NCBI GenBank assembly: GCA_003550305.1
Contig: QKYT01000062.1
Location: 158,634 to 222,633 of the forward strand
Length of the DNA stretch: 64,000 nt
Source of the DNA: Glomus cerebriforme
Taxonomy: Eukaryota; Glomeromycota; Glomeromycetes; Glomerales; Glomeraceae
Direction: 5' to 3'
A model generated the notes under the pieces. That model was not told the origin of the DNA and did no database searches. It was given only the letters and a program-made list of their open reading frames with translations. The translations under genes were made by a program, and so were the position numbers. Numbering within the stretch: position 1 is the stretch's first letter; each line of letters opens with the position of its first letter. Shown here piece after piece: positions 50,290-62,800 of this stretch.

Positions 50290-50416
50290 CCAAACATATT
50301 TAACATATTTATTATTTGAATTATTTTAAAACTTAAAATTTGCATCTTAACACTGGTCGAAATTATGATGTTCGGCCAATCACCGCCAGTGAGCATTAGC
50401 AATACTCAAATTAGAA

Positions 50417-50921
50417 TTTTAGGTCATTTAATATTAGGTTTAAAAATTTACATGATTAAAATATTACCTCTGGAAATATAAAAGACATCTTATATTCCAG
50501 ACTATGGATTATCTGCTGGACAAACAAAATCAGATAAAAATATATATATGGTGTATTTACATATATTGTCCAGAAATATTAATCAAGGCTATATACATCA
50601 TCATCATCATCTGATATTTATAATAATGGCCGAATTATCATATGGAAACCACCTTTTTAGAAAACATGATTTAAGTTTAGCATTTATGTAATCATTGTAA
50701 ATTTATAATGGTCTTAGGCCAAAATTTGGAAATAAACCTCTGAAATTATGTATGGATACTAATCCAAGACAAAGATCAAAGACGATTCTGTTAATGATAA
50801 ATTTTTTTTGAAATTATATTTGAAAAGTTATACCAAATATCTTGACAACACATATAAGGAGCCCAATAATATACTTTATATATTATATATATTAGTCAAG
50901 AATTTTCATTCAAACCCTATT
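50417..50921. other. AT-rich gap between mobile elements
   Basis: No gene seen. A TIR-like word CACTGGTCGAAATTATGATG at 50351, just before this gap, resembles the ends of the MITE that follows. Confidence 0.4.
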
Positions 50922-51115
50922 CACTGGTCGAAATGATATGGTTTCAATATAGTTTCTATCATGAAAATCCTATAAAAACGTGTCTAATTTCCATGATGTA
51001 CTCTTAATATTAATGAAGTTTCCATTTTTTTTTTTGGGAAATATCTAGATACCTATGGAAATTAGAAGGTTTCCACAGGGTATCCATGATGGATACCGCA
51101 TCATTTCGACCAGTG
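50922..51115. mobile_element. MITE of 194 bp with perfect 16-bp TIRs
   Basis: It starts CACTGGTCGAAATGAT and ends with the exact reverse complement ATCATTTCGACCAGTG. ATT flanks both ends and may be the target duplication. There is no coding capacity. The same TIR word, with changes, occurs alone at 50351, so the family has more than one copy in this window. Confidence 0.75.
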
Positions 51116-54100
51116 ATTAATTCATCCATTATTAATTACTTCATATTTTGGAGAACATATAAAATGAATATTAGATTTTTCTTAATTTATTATTTTAAAT
51201 CAAGTTAAGGTAATTTTATTGGAAAAACGAAAGAGCATCATTTAAACTCAATACTTTATTCATCATGTATTTTGGTTGACCTGATTTACTATGAAATTTA
51301 TTCTTACTGCTGTAAAACAAACCTTGAAAGAATCATCATAGTAGAATGAAGGATACAGGCGGCTAATTGTGAAATTGCAGATATTCAGAATTGTTGATTA
51401 TTTAGATTTCAAAATTTACAATTATTTGCAATCCAAATTATAATTAATCCATTGAATATAAAAAAACATGATTTATCATAAGCTAACGAAATTTGAATGA
51501 TACAGTAAATTCTTTAAAGATTCAATTTATAATGCAAGACAAGAAAAAAATCATAATAAATGATGGAAGTTGATGAAATTTGTATTAAAAGGGGGGTCAC
51601 AGAATACAATTAAATATTTAAATGATATATTTATACTTTTTTATGCATTTTTTTTCTACTTTCAAAATCTGTTAGATTAAATAATATATTTATTATAAAT
51701 ATTTAAAAAGGTACATTGGAATATTTATAGATTTTATGAAATAACTAGAGATCTAAAAACTAAAAAAACTTATAGTGAATACAAAATTTGTATATAAAGA
51801 AAATTTAAGAAATATTCTTATAAACAATTTTTTTTAATAATATATTTTATCTTGAAAACATGAAATCTAAATGTCAATTTAGGGGATTGGACCGAATCTT
51901 TTCATGATTTTTTTTCACAGATGGTCAGCCTGACTTCAAATCAGTCTCTAATTTTAGCAAAAATTATCAGCACTTAGGCGACATTTGAAACTGCTTTGGA
52001 GACAGGTCGGTTCATATGTAAAAAATTGTAAAGAATTGATTCTCAAGAATCGATTCTATTACATTGTTTCGATTTTTTTTCAGAATCGATTCCAATCCCT
52101 ATGTCAATTTTATTTAATTAATAAATTTTATTATTATATAAAAGTGGGATCCTACAACTTATGATATTTTTTTTATTTGTTAAACGGCAATGATGTAATG
52201 GTAAGAATTAATTTTTTAATTATAATATTTTAATCTTAAAAATAATAATTTATTCTTTAATAATCTGTAATAGGAAGAAGGGTTGTATACAACATGATTT
52301 CACAAAGTTCTATAAGTTTATGTTTTAATTAATTAATAAAATTTTTTTTCTTTTTAAAAAAAATACTCATTAATACTGATATCAAGGAAATGTGAAATAC
52401 TGATATAATTTAATATTTATTCCGCATAATTTACAATAGTACCTTTGTATTATAGTTATATACAAAAGTATACATAACTATTCAACATCATCACCCGAAA
52501 TAATTTTGTATTAGAAAAAAACTTTAATAAAAATGCAATTATTGTGATTTATTAAAAAATTTTATATTTACAAAATCAGGAATAATAATAGTAAAATATA
52601 TAAGAAAGTAGGGATATTCATATCAACAAGTTTACATCAGACAGTTCCATAATGACAAAATAAAGGTTTGATTTGAAAAGATATGAAAACATTCCGAAAT
52701 AATTAAATTTAATTTTGAAGGATTCATATAGTCATTTAAACTCATTTTTTTTTAATATATTACCAACTAATTTATTTGGCTATTAAATTAGAAAGGTATA
52801 TTATGAGAAAATATTTCTGAACAATCCATGATCTAAAAGATTTTATTATTATATTTACGGTACATAAAACTATTTAAATAATGTTATATCACTTTGCTAA
52901 CATGAAAGTTTGTTTGAAATTATTTAAATTCTCAGGTCATTCGAATTGAACATATTTTCCCTAAAACCAACATAATCTCACATGACACATTAACGTGGTT
53001 AATTGATATAAATATATTTAAAGGGGATCAAGAGCTTATATAATTTTTAACACTGCAATTATTAGATTAGATATTTTAAATTAGATCTCTCATAATTTTG
53101 AGTTTTAATCATTGGTACCTGTACAAATATTCTTTAGATTTCAATATTTTAATTTTAGATCAAGTTATTGATATTCTCAGATAAAACTATTTTATAGACA
53201 ATATTATGCTACCAAAATTTGGTGGGCCTATGTACAATTTAGAAAACATTATTTTTATTTTTTTTTATATAAAATTCGGTATATATTGTATATACAGTAT
53301 TTTGATATTTATGAAAACCTAGTTTTGATTTTTTGATTTTGGTTACGAATCAATAAATTTATAATGCGGGCCAAAAAATGGACATAATTTTATCGACCAA
53401 AGTATTGCCAGCACGACAAATCACGTGACATCATTCATTTGAAAAAACAATTTTGAATCATTGATACAAGTTTAATCTCTTTATAAAATTCCTTTATTTT
53501 TTTTAATAAAAATAATTCAGAGTTAAATATGAATATTCAGTACATGAAAAATTCTTTTTTTTTTTTTTTATACCGATATGAAAACCTTGAATAAATCCGT
53601 GAATCCAAATATATTTTTTTTTTCCTTTGTTCAAACAAGTTTTCAATCAATAATGTAAATATTATAACCTTCTATGCATCAAAGATGAATTTGCAACGAA
53701 TTCTTTTGTATTATTATATTGAGTTTCTGAATCCTATATCTTCATAAGCTCTTTTAACGATATCACTCGTTATTTTTGAAATCTGTTGTATAAGGTTGAC
53801 ACTGATCAATTAATATCCTTAACAACATAGCTACCAAACATCAGATTCATTAAATCGAAAATTTGAAATAAAATTATTTCATTGGGTAAAAAAAAAAAAT
53901 AAATCTTAAACCCTTTAAAAACCTTTTAAATATTTTAATTATCATTAGAGTCAGGTTTCAGGTTTCAGGTTTCAGATTTCATGTTTTAGATTTGAACTTA
54001 TTATTATTTATATTATTATTATTATCCAAATTTGTTAAAGAAAAAAACAAATTATTTTAATAATTCTCTTATCAACGATTTCAATATTCGAAATAATCTG

Positions 54101-54271
54101 TAAAATAGTAATATTGTATAATTCCAAAACGTAATTTCAATAATTTCGATACGCATTTTATGTTAGTGGGATTACATGTTCACACGGCGATCATATCTTA
54201 AAAATAATAACGGTTTGGTCAGGTTCAAAAATTTATCAGGTAAGAACTACAGTAAATCTCACATGATTAAT

Positions 54272-54304
<33 letters not shown>

Positions 54305-55485
54305 AAAAAAAAAAATCAATTTTTTTTTTTTTTTAAAAAAAATTTGGATATTTGGCGGATATTTGGCTTTGTTTTTTTTTTTTTTATTTATTGGCAAATA
54401 TTCATTTTCGGTCGATTGCATTTTTCGGTCAATTTAATTGGGACAGATCTGCTTGCTTTTTCATTTACGTGACTAATTGTTGTACCAATGGGATGATTTT
54501 ATTTTAATTACAGATTGACCGAAAAAAAAACATGATACCAAAAATGAACTGGCCTAATAATGATTTAAAAGAGGTGTGGTATGTTTCACATTTCTTTCAA
54601 AAAAGGGTCATATAGATTTGCATAAAACAAATCTATTCATCCAGTTATATAATTCTTTCCTTTTTGAATAATGCCAGCCGAAATTTTCACACTTGACTGA
54701 CTATGTGTAAAAAAAAAAAAATGTTGTCGATCACGTCGATGGTCGATCACTTGTGAATTGTGACTTGTGAATTTGTGACTTGTGACTTCTAAGTCACAAG
54801 TCACAAAAAATTTACTCACGTGATTTCGGCCAGCATTAAGAAATTAAAGAAATTAATCATGTGACAAATGCATGTGACAAATAAGAAAATCGGAGGGGTG
54901 ACAAATTACATAAGTCACGTGGATGAAAAAATTTGTTGGATGATCATAGTTATTTTTTCGAGAGCTGTGTTGTCTAACATAGCTTCCCTAGGTACAGATG
55001 CGTCAGATTGACTAAACCAAAATTGCATATCGAATCACCAGATCTTTATGAACAAAAGAATATCCGGAAATTGTATGGAAATTGTCCGCGAAATAATAAT
55101 AATAATAATAATATAATGACAAAAAAAGAAAAAAAAAGAAGAAAATAACAATAAAAAAAAAATAAATAAATATCCGGAAAATTTCGGACGTTGTAAAACA
55201 TGACGAAAAAAAAAAAGATTCTTTTTTATCCGTATGTCACAGACAAAAAAAAAGACTCCAAACAAATTTCGAAAATTCTTTTGTTCATAGTTAGGTAATT
55301 TTTTTAAAGTTGATTGATTTTGGTTTTTTTTTCTTTAAAGAAGAAAAAAATATATATTTCCAAGATATATAAAAAATATATTGATCATATAAATTTTTCG
55401 AATAAAAATTTAAAAGATCATATTGATTATGAAAATAAGTTTGAGAAATAGAGAAGAACTTGAAAGTATTGAATTATTTGATATA
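51116..55485. other. Long gene-free AT-rich stretch
   Basis: No gene supported in 4.4 kb. It holds a 7-mer tandem repeat (GGTTTCA type) at about 53953-53983, long A and T runs at 54274-54335, and a perfect 30-bp palindrome at 54775-54804. Open frames here are low-complexity Lys/Phe runs. Confidence 0.5.
54775..54804. repeat. Perfect 30-bp palindrome
   Basis: The arm GTGACTTGTGACTT is followed by CT and then by its exact reverse complement AAGTCACAAGTCAC. The sequence just upstream repeats TTGTGAATTGTGACTTGTGA, so the palindrome sits in a small GTGA-rich block. Confidence 0.85.
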
Positions 55486-55671
55486 CAGTCGTCCCCCTAT
55501 ATAATCACACCCCCCGGGACTGAAAAAAAAAGGTGGGGATTATAAAAAACCTATATGATGTGACTATAGAGGAGGTTTTTTTAATAATATTATTAGTAAC
55601 TTGGGCCAAGCATACATGTGCTTATAAGGGGGTGTGACTAAACAGGGGGTGCTTATAGAGGGGGACGACTG
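55486..55671. mobile_element. Pogo/Tc1-mariner-type MITE of 186 bp
   Basis: The left end CAGTCGTCCCCCTATATAAT and the reverse complement of the right end CAGTCGTCCCCCTCTATAAG form TIRs. Both ends are flanked by TA (TATA on each side), the target choice of Tc1/mariner elements, and CAGTCG-type ends are typical of the pogo/Tigger branch. A second GGGGGTGTGACTA block inside suggests an internal repeat of the TIR. No coding capacity. Confidence 0.75.
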
Positions 55672-55762
55672 TATATCATCAACGAAGAAACTTTTCAATA
55701 ACTTGTTGATACGATATCTTTACCAAAAAGTTCAAGTTCATACAAAAATTATTTATGGAAAG

Positions 55763-55803
<41 letters not shown>

Positions 55804-56654
55804 ATGTTTAATATGTTTAATATTAAAAAAAAAAAAAATGTATATGATGAAAAATTTTTTCTTGAAAATGTATTAAGAAAAATACAGTGAAAATTTTTGG
55901 AAGTTCATTTAATTACATATTTGTCAGATATTAAAAGGTCTGGAACTTTTTAAATACTATATTTAATATTCAACTCCATGGTGTTTTTGGAAATAATCAA
56001 TTACTATATAGAGTATGATTAGGGATGATTAACAAATTGCTGAATGCTATTAATAAACTAAAAATTTACGAAAGGAAAAGATTTATTTAAATGGTCTTTG
56101 AAGGAAAAAAAAAAAATGAAAAAAAAAAAAAAAATTTCATCGAATTTTTTTTTTTTTTTTCCAAATTTATATATCATTTATAATAAATGGCCACATAACA
56201 AAAATATTATCATTTGTGTTTTTTTCACGGTCCTATGATGATTCGATGAGACTAGTTTTGGGGATTTCATTCATTTACATGTCAAACATACCTACATACT
56301 GTGCATATGATTATCTTTTATTTGGAACAAAAGGAAAAATGTAACCTTCACTTTCCTTAAACAATTATTTTACTCATTACAGACGTACCATGACGCAATT
56401 AACGCATTGATGCTGCGCTCTTTTGCATGTATGAAAATTATTTTTGAACTTTATAATTTATTTAACATAATATATATAAAATACATAAAATACATTTAAA
56501 TTTAAAAAAATATATATATATATAAATCTTCATTTTTTTTTTAAAAAGAAACTATTTATATAAAATTTCATTTGCTGAATAACATTATATTGTATAAAAA
56601 AAAAACAATAAAAAAAATTCAATTTTTTCGTAAAAAAAAATAAAATTTCGTTAT
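55672..56654. other. AT-rich gap
   Basis: Homopolymer A/T runs at 55765-55840 and 56105-56160 and a TA repeat near 56510. No gene seen. Confidence 0.5.
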
Positions 56655-57589
56655 TTATGATCTTTTTGGAAACAAACTCCAATCATCGTGTATTTTAAAA
56701 TGCTTGTAAACCTAAAATGTATAAAAATCTCATGAGTAAATTGAAAATATTAAATTAAACAATAAATAATAAATTATGTATAGTTACCCGACGAAATAAT
56801 TTAACATGAAACATCGTTAGACTTAAAACCAAAAAAACACAAATAGCACTAAATACTCCAGCAACAATATGAGATACGTTCAAAGGATCATGCTTAAAAT
56901 TGTTAATCATCGCTATTAATCCACCTCCACCACCGTAAAGGAATCCTACTCCTATAAAGATACCAAACACGATATCAAGGAATGTAAAAAGAAAGAAGAG
57001 CCTATAACTGGTTCGATTATCGTATCTTTTTAAAGGATTTTTTGAATAAAAAAGACAATATTTTAGTTCAAATACGACAAAAAAATAAATAAATAAATTA
57101 ATAAATAAAGGATAGTTACTTGAATGCACGATAAAGACTTATATGTCTTGAAAAGAAATCAAATAATGGCCAGATAAACAAATATAATATGGCTAATAGG
57201 ATTTGTACAATGACATCACCCGCATTTCCGTTTGCAATCGTAGTAGCAACAACGGAAATAAAATTAAATATCAAGGTAACGATATAAGCTGAAGAAAATT
57301 GAAAATTTTAATCGGTTAATTACTATATATCATATTTTTTAAAATTTATAATATGAATGAAATAATAATAATACATTACCCAACCATAATACATATGACC
57401 GTTCCGCCATTCGAACTGCACTGTCTTCAAGTATTTCAGCTTGAATATCATGATAAATTATTGGATAACATGGTGGCCTATCATTCAAATTAAAAATTAT
57501 TTTATACGTAATCTTTTTTTTTTTAAAAAAAATTTTAACCAGTAAAAATGAATTTTTTTTAACTACCAGTTTTTCTTTGTTTCAGTCAT
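56655..57589 (-). CDS. SCAMP-family secretory carrier membrane protein (copy A)
   Basis: Five exons, 57589-57567, 57477-57380, 57288-57120, 57025-56788 and 56711-56655, give 194 residues in phase. The start MTETKKNWPPCYPIIYHDIQ carries the NWPP...P-I-x-x-x-D-I hallmark that leads into the first span in SCAMPs. Four hydrophobic spans follow (YIVTLIFNFISVVATTIAN, ILLAILYLFIWPLFDFF, LFFLFTFLDIVFGIFIGVGF, IVAGVFSAICVFLVLSLTMF), separated by SLYRAFK, equivalent to the conserved loop between spans two and three. The N-terminal NPF repeats and coiled coil of longer SCAMPs are absent, so it is a short form. It should cycle through post-Golgi and endosomal membranes. The last exon gives VYKHFKIHDDWSLFPKRS, matching the paralogue at 58981. 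The spliced end is preferred over the unspliced read-through. Confidence 0.8.
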
Positions 57590-58980
57590 TTTTAAAGCTT
57601 TTCAATTTTAATTCTTTAAAATAAAAAAAAATATATATCGTACCAAATGAAACAATATATAATATATATATGTAATTTTTTTTTAAAAAAAATAAAAATT
57701 TTGATGGAAAATTCGTTGAACGAAATTCTTTTACTATTTAAATAAAAAAAAATAAACAATACAAATTTTAAATACAACTTTGGGTGACACGACTTAATTT
57801 GTGCATCATTTGCATTACGTATACTAAACCTATTTATTCAAATAATATGCATATGAAAGTTCTATAAATGAGTAAATAATGATAGAAATCGATTTTAAAT
57901 GAGATGTTCCAAACCGGAATTCTTAGCCCAAGAAATACTGTATATATGGTGATTGAAGATAACGATATTTTACGATATTTTACGATATTTTACCCACAGT
58001 CCCCAGATCTGCACATGACCGGTTTTTGTTCTTTTATATCGAAAATCGACACCGCAGAAAACATGATGGCGCAGCGCAAATGAAACTATAATTAATTTTA
58101 CATAGAACTCTGACTATTTTCACATGATGTGTATTACGTATCCACAGATAACCTAAGATAAATAATGAGCATAATGAAATCAGAATTTATCAAAATCATT
58201 TATTATTTAGTTGTTTAAATGTTTTAAATGAGAATTGAAGATAATAAATAATTTTAAATTACAGTATATTAACACCAGAATATTTGATATTTCTATATTC
58301 GGATGCATCATAAAAACTATAAATATCAGATCCTGAAACAACTAATAAATCCTTACTATTCTTTTTTTGTTATTACCCATGAATTTTTTTTTTATAATAA
58401 TAATAATTATTTAAATAAAATTATCAGGTTAAAAATCAGGCTGAGCGAATTATATATTAATAACAATCCTGTTAGTAAAAAAATTATGATAAAATCATTT
58501 AAAACGTCTTTAATTTTCTTGAAAGTTAAATTTCATAAAAATATTAAAATATATTAGTTAAAATATTAAAATATTAAAAAAATTTAATTTGTGTAGAAAA
58601 TATTACTATAAAAGAACATTACAAAAAAAAACGTGAAAATTGCTTTAACGGTTGTGTGTTTTTCATTGTTTATCACAAAATTCCGGTTTTATATTTGGCG
58701 CAGTAAATTTGCTAAAGAAAAAATTTATTTTTTGACATTTTTACTTTTAAATATTTCAGATATGAAAGGATTTGAGAATGAAAAATCAATTTGTAAATGA
58801 AATAAAAATGAATATCGAAAAAAAATTTAATAATTAAATCCAGCAACAGTAAACGAAATGTGGCTTCTCGATTGTGGCTTAGCAAAAAATAAAATTTAAA
58901 TAGCAGAGCCACTCCAGTTAAATAATTCATAATTCTTCTTTCGTTCATTTTTTGTGATTGGCAACTTCTCGTGCGCACTA
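57590..58980. promoter_or_regulatory. Divergent intergenic region between two SCAMP genes
   Basis: About 1.4 kb between the two start codons. It includes a 10-mer tandem repeat (ACGATATTTT, three copies) at about 57962-57991. An open frame at 58303-58557 is A/T-driven and not supported. No other feature seen. Confidence 0.4.
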
Positions 58981-59836
58981 ATGCGACGATATACAATAGT
59001 AGTGATAGATCATGGTGAACAACAAGAACAACAAGCATATAATTGGTAATAATAAATGGTGAATATTGCATTTAATAATGCAAAAAAAATACTAATCCAT
59101 TATCGCTATAGGCCATCATGTTATCCAATATTGTATCATAATATTGAGGCAGAATTTACAGACGAAACAACCAGGAAATTACTTCGTAGAAGCTACTTTT
59201 TATGCAAATGTACGTTTTAAATACTGTTTTACTTATTTTACTATCATTAATACTTACCAAATCCTAATAATTATTTAGTATACGTTGCAATGTTAATAGT
59301 ACATTCGTGTGCAGACATCGCAATTGCGATAACAGCAATGAATGTATTGAATATTTTGGCAGAATTAATAGGATCGGCCATTTATTTAATCTTGATGCCG
59401 TTCGGTGATTTTTTCGGTAGACATTTAAGTCTTTATATAGCGTTTAAGTAAGTAAATTAAGTAAATAAAATTTTATTTGACATATAAATAATATTAATAT
59501 ATATATATTTTTTAATTAATTAGACATAATCACGAATCTAGTTTTAGATATTATTTCATTGGGGAGACAATAGTTATTATATTTGGTTTAGTTATTGTTA
59601 TTGGATTTATATTTAGCGGACTTAGGGTGATTCATTTCTTTAAAAGTCAATTATATATGTATATTCCTGGTGTTTTTATCGTACTATTTTTATTAATAGC
59701 GTTAGTGCTAACAATTCTTCACATTATTCTTACAATCAAAGTTTATAAGATTTTTAAAAGTAGGAATTTTACTTTATTTCCAAGAAGAGATCCTAATCCT
59801 GCTATTACTGTTGGCGGTAGAAGAATTGGTGGATGA
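58981..59836 (+). CDS. SCAMP-family secretory carrier membrane protein (copy B)
   Basis: Four exons, 58981-59045, 59112-59209, 59279-59447 and 59524-59836, give 214 residues in phase. The start is the ATG at 58981. The head reads HGEQQEQQAYNWPSCYPILY, so the NWP..YPI hallmark is kept with one proline changed. Four spans follow, with GRHLSLYIAFK matching SRHISLYRAFK of copy A. The third exon is 169 nt in both genes and the flanking intron phases are the same, so they are paralogues. Copy B has no intron before VYKIFKSRNFTLFPRRD, where copy A has one. It has a longer tail (DPNPAITVGGRRIGG). Divergence between the two is high. Role as for copy A: vesicle membrane traffic, inferred from family. 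Confidence 0.78.
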
Positions 59837-62800
59837 AACTAAATTTGTATATCGTTATTTTGTTATTTATATAGTTCACGTTACATTTGGTAATCATTTA
59901 TTAAAAAATCATTTTTTTTTTTAAAAAAAATAATTAATTTAAAAAATTTTAAAGTTTTAAAAACTATGAATAAATTAAATGAATTTCTTGGCATCATTAA
60001 TTTTTTTTTTAAAAAAAAAATAACATATATGCATAAAATATGTTTGTTTAATTAATTTTTTAAGGATAAATTTTTTTTACTTTAGGTTTTCAAACATTTC
60101 GTTTGCAATACCATCATTCCTGAATGGGGTTTCGTTTACCCGAATGCGTTGGCAATTTGGAAATCATTATTACATGATTGGCTTTTATTTTATTCCATGT
60201 ACAGTTAACTAGTATAAAAAAATTACCTTACGATTTATAGTTCTTTTAGAGGTTACCTTGTTTCCTTCATATAAATAAATACTCCCCTTTAAGTCAATAT
60301 TATAAATTTTTAAAATACTTTTTTTTCTAAAAAAAGATTCTAATTTATAAGGGTAAACAAGAAGAATATAAATATTTTCATTAAATTTTAGTCTTTAAAA
60401 ATTATTTCGGCTGAAATTAAAAATTAATTGTATTAGTAATCATTGTTCACGTGATATAAAAAAAATTAATCACGATCAAAAAAAAAAAAAATTACAATAC
60501 AATATGAAAGAATGAAAATTGTATTACTAATAGGAATTCTTTACCATTTATAGATTAAGATTTAAATATTTGATTTTCTTATTTTCATATTGTTAACGAT
60601 TCAGATTAAATAAAGTTGTATTAAATAATTATTCTTCAAATAAAGATCATAAATTTTTATTCTTCTTTTAATATAAAAATTATTAGAATATAATAGAAAA
60701 AAAAATTGTATTAATAATTATAATGTTTTCATTATAGATGAAAATCATAAAGATCCAAAATCAAAAGTCAAACCGATTTTTGAGCTGATGTTTGGATGAT
60801 CATATCCAAATCAACTAAACTTGACCTACTGTAGATAAATTCAATGGGTTTGAAACGTGGCAATATCCTAAATTTAACCATGTCCTCTCTCTATTTATAA
60901 ACTCGTTTATATTAATTTATATTAGTTTGGTGCATTATTAAGTTGGAGATGAGTTGGAGATGTATGTTCCAAACTCGATTATGTCACAAAACATGATCGT
61001 AACTAAAGTTGGATTTACTGTAAGATATGATCATGGATCATCTCGAAATTTCCGATTTTTGGTCGTGATTTGATCGTGATATGGTACAAATGGAAATTTA
61101 CTAAAGTTAATAAAATTTTTTAAAATTTATAATACTTTCATTAATGTCATTTTTTATGTACAGTTATATGTCCTGTTCAAAAGTAACTCGAATATTTTCT
61201 AAATTAATAATATATATATATATCTTATGAGAAAGGAAAGGATTTGAAAAATTTAAAGGATTTCCCGATTGTTTCTGTGATTTACCCGAAATCATTCATT
61301 TTTTGGTATGTTTTTGGACGAATGAAACATATGAACGACCCTTTTTTCTAAATTTGGTATATAGTAATTAGTAAACTCACACGTGAAAGCCTGAAAAATG
61401 ATGAAGATAATTAATTTAACTTGTCCATTGAAGAAATATCACAATTCTTAAAATATGGTATTTAATTTACGAGAATTTTCTGTAGATTTTTTATACTAAT
61501 TATTATATCACTTCTAAAACAAAATTTTCTATTAATTTTTAAGTTTTGTTGAACGTGAACCCGTAGACACTTAAGAAGAACCCGCTCAAAGTTATATCAA
61601 GCCAGCTTCATTCAGAGTACGGGCAGGCCAAGCCCTGCAATTTACTAACAATTAAAGTATTTCTCTTACTTAAATACATATTATTGCGCTTTTCTACCCC
61701 CTATAAATCATCTGATAAAAAAATTATTAGATTACAGGACGATTACTGGACAAAAAGCGGACAATTTGTCCTGTAATTGTCCTGTAATCGTAATCACTCA
61801 GTAATCGCAACATACACAGAATTCTGAAAACTGCAATAATAAAAATTATTAACAGACATAATTTTATTTTAGGCTCGGTTAAATGGAAAAAAACAAATAC
61901 TTTTGGAAATAAGTATATCAATTATGAACATATTCGTAATAAAATAATGAACAAATTACAGTTTGTAATTATCAATTGATTTCTTTCACTAAACCTTTGT
62001 AGAATAATAACAAAAATCAAAATATTTGAAGATATAAGAATTTTTGAAAAATGGAATTTATAAATGATATCACTTGAATCGTCTATGCCGGTTTGACTTT
62101 GGTCATTTGAGCTTTAGAATTTAGTGATAATAGGTCATTAAAGTTCATTTGAGATTATTTCAATGTCATTTTAAAATGGCTTATCAAAACTATTAAATGT
62201 TATGTTAATAAATAAATGTTAAAAGTTGTTATATCGATCACAGGACTGATTATACTTACATCAATCCAAATGATTACGTCTTCTTTCACTTGAACTCGAA
62301 CCTCATGACCTTTTATTGGTGTATCTAGAATTTTTTGACACTTTAATTTGACAAATTGAATTAATAATTGTGTAATTGATGATATATCGGCCAATAAAAT
62401 GAGAAAAATGAGTAAAATGAGTTATAGTTCAAGTTAGTGTACAATAACATTTAAATAACTCTTGAATTTTATAAAGAAAATGAATTAACATGATTATTAT
62501 AATAACTGTTTGAAACAATGAATGTTTTTATTGTGGATTATATTCTAAAATATTACATAATTTATATATTTTAAAAGTCTTGTACCTTTTCACGATAATA
62601 AATACTACATATAAAGGATTATATATATATATGTATATTTTTTTTTAGAAATATGTTTCTTTAATTGTTCTGATAGCTTTTTAGAAAAAAAAACAATAAA
62701 TTATGATTATTAATTATTTTTTAAATAATTTATTATATATTAATTAAAACATAATTTTGGATATTAAACAAGAAAAAGGATAAAACTAACAACTCTAAAA

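Larger units (their letters stand above)
43513..50407. mobile_element. Outer DNA element with TIRs and 9-bp target duplication, filled by later insertions
   Basis: The left end at 43513 (GGGTATTGCTTAATCTCACC then GCGGTGATT) pairs with the right end at 50407 (reverse complement GAGTATTGCTAATGCTCACT then GGCGGTGATT). Directly outside each end is AAATTAGAA (43504-43512 and 50408-50416), a 9-bp target site duplication as made by Mutator-like elements. Only about 300 bp on the left and 100 bp on the right belong to this element. The rest is LINE and DNA-transposon sequence inserted later. It was therefore a short non-autonomous element. Mutator-like membership rests on the 9-bp duplication alone. 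Confidence 0.6.

Noticed and set aside
54236..54421. Lys/Phe-rich open frame
   Set aside because: Built on A and T homopolymers.
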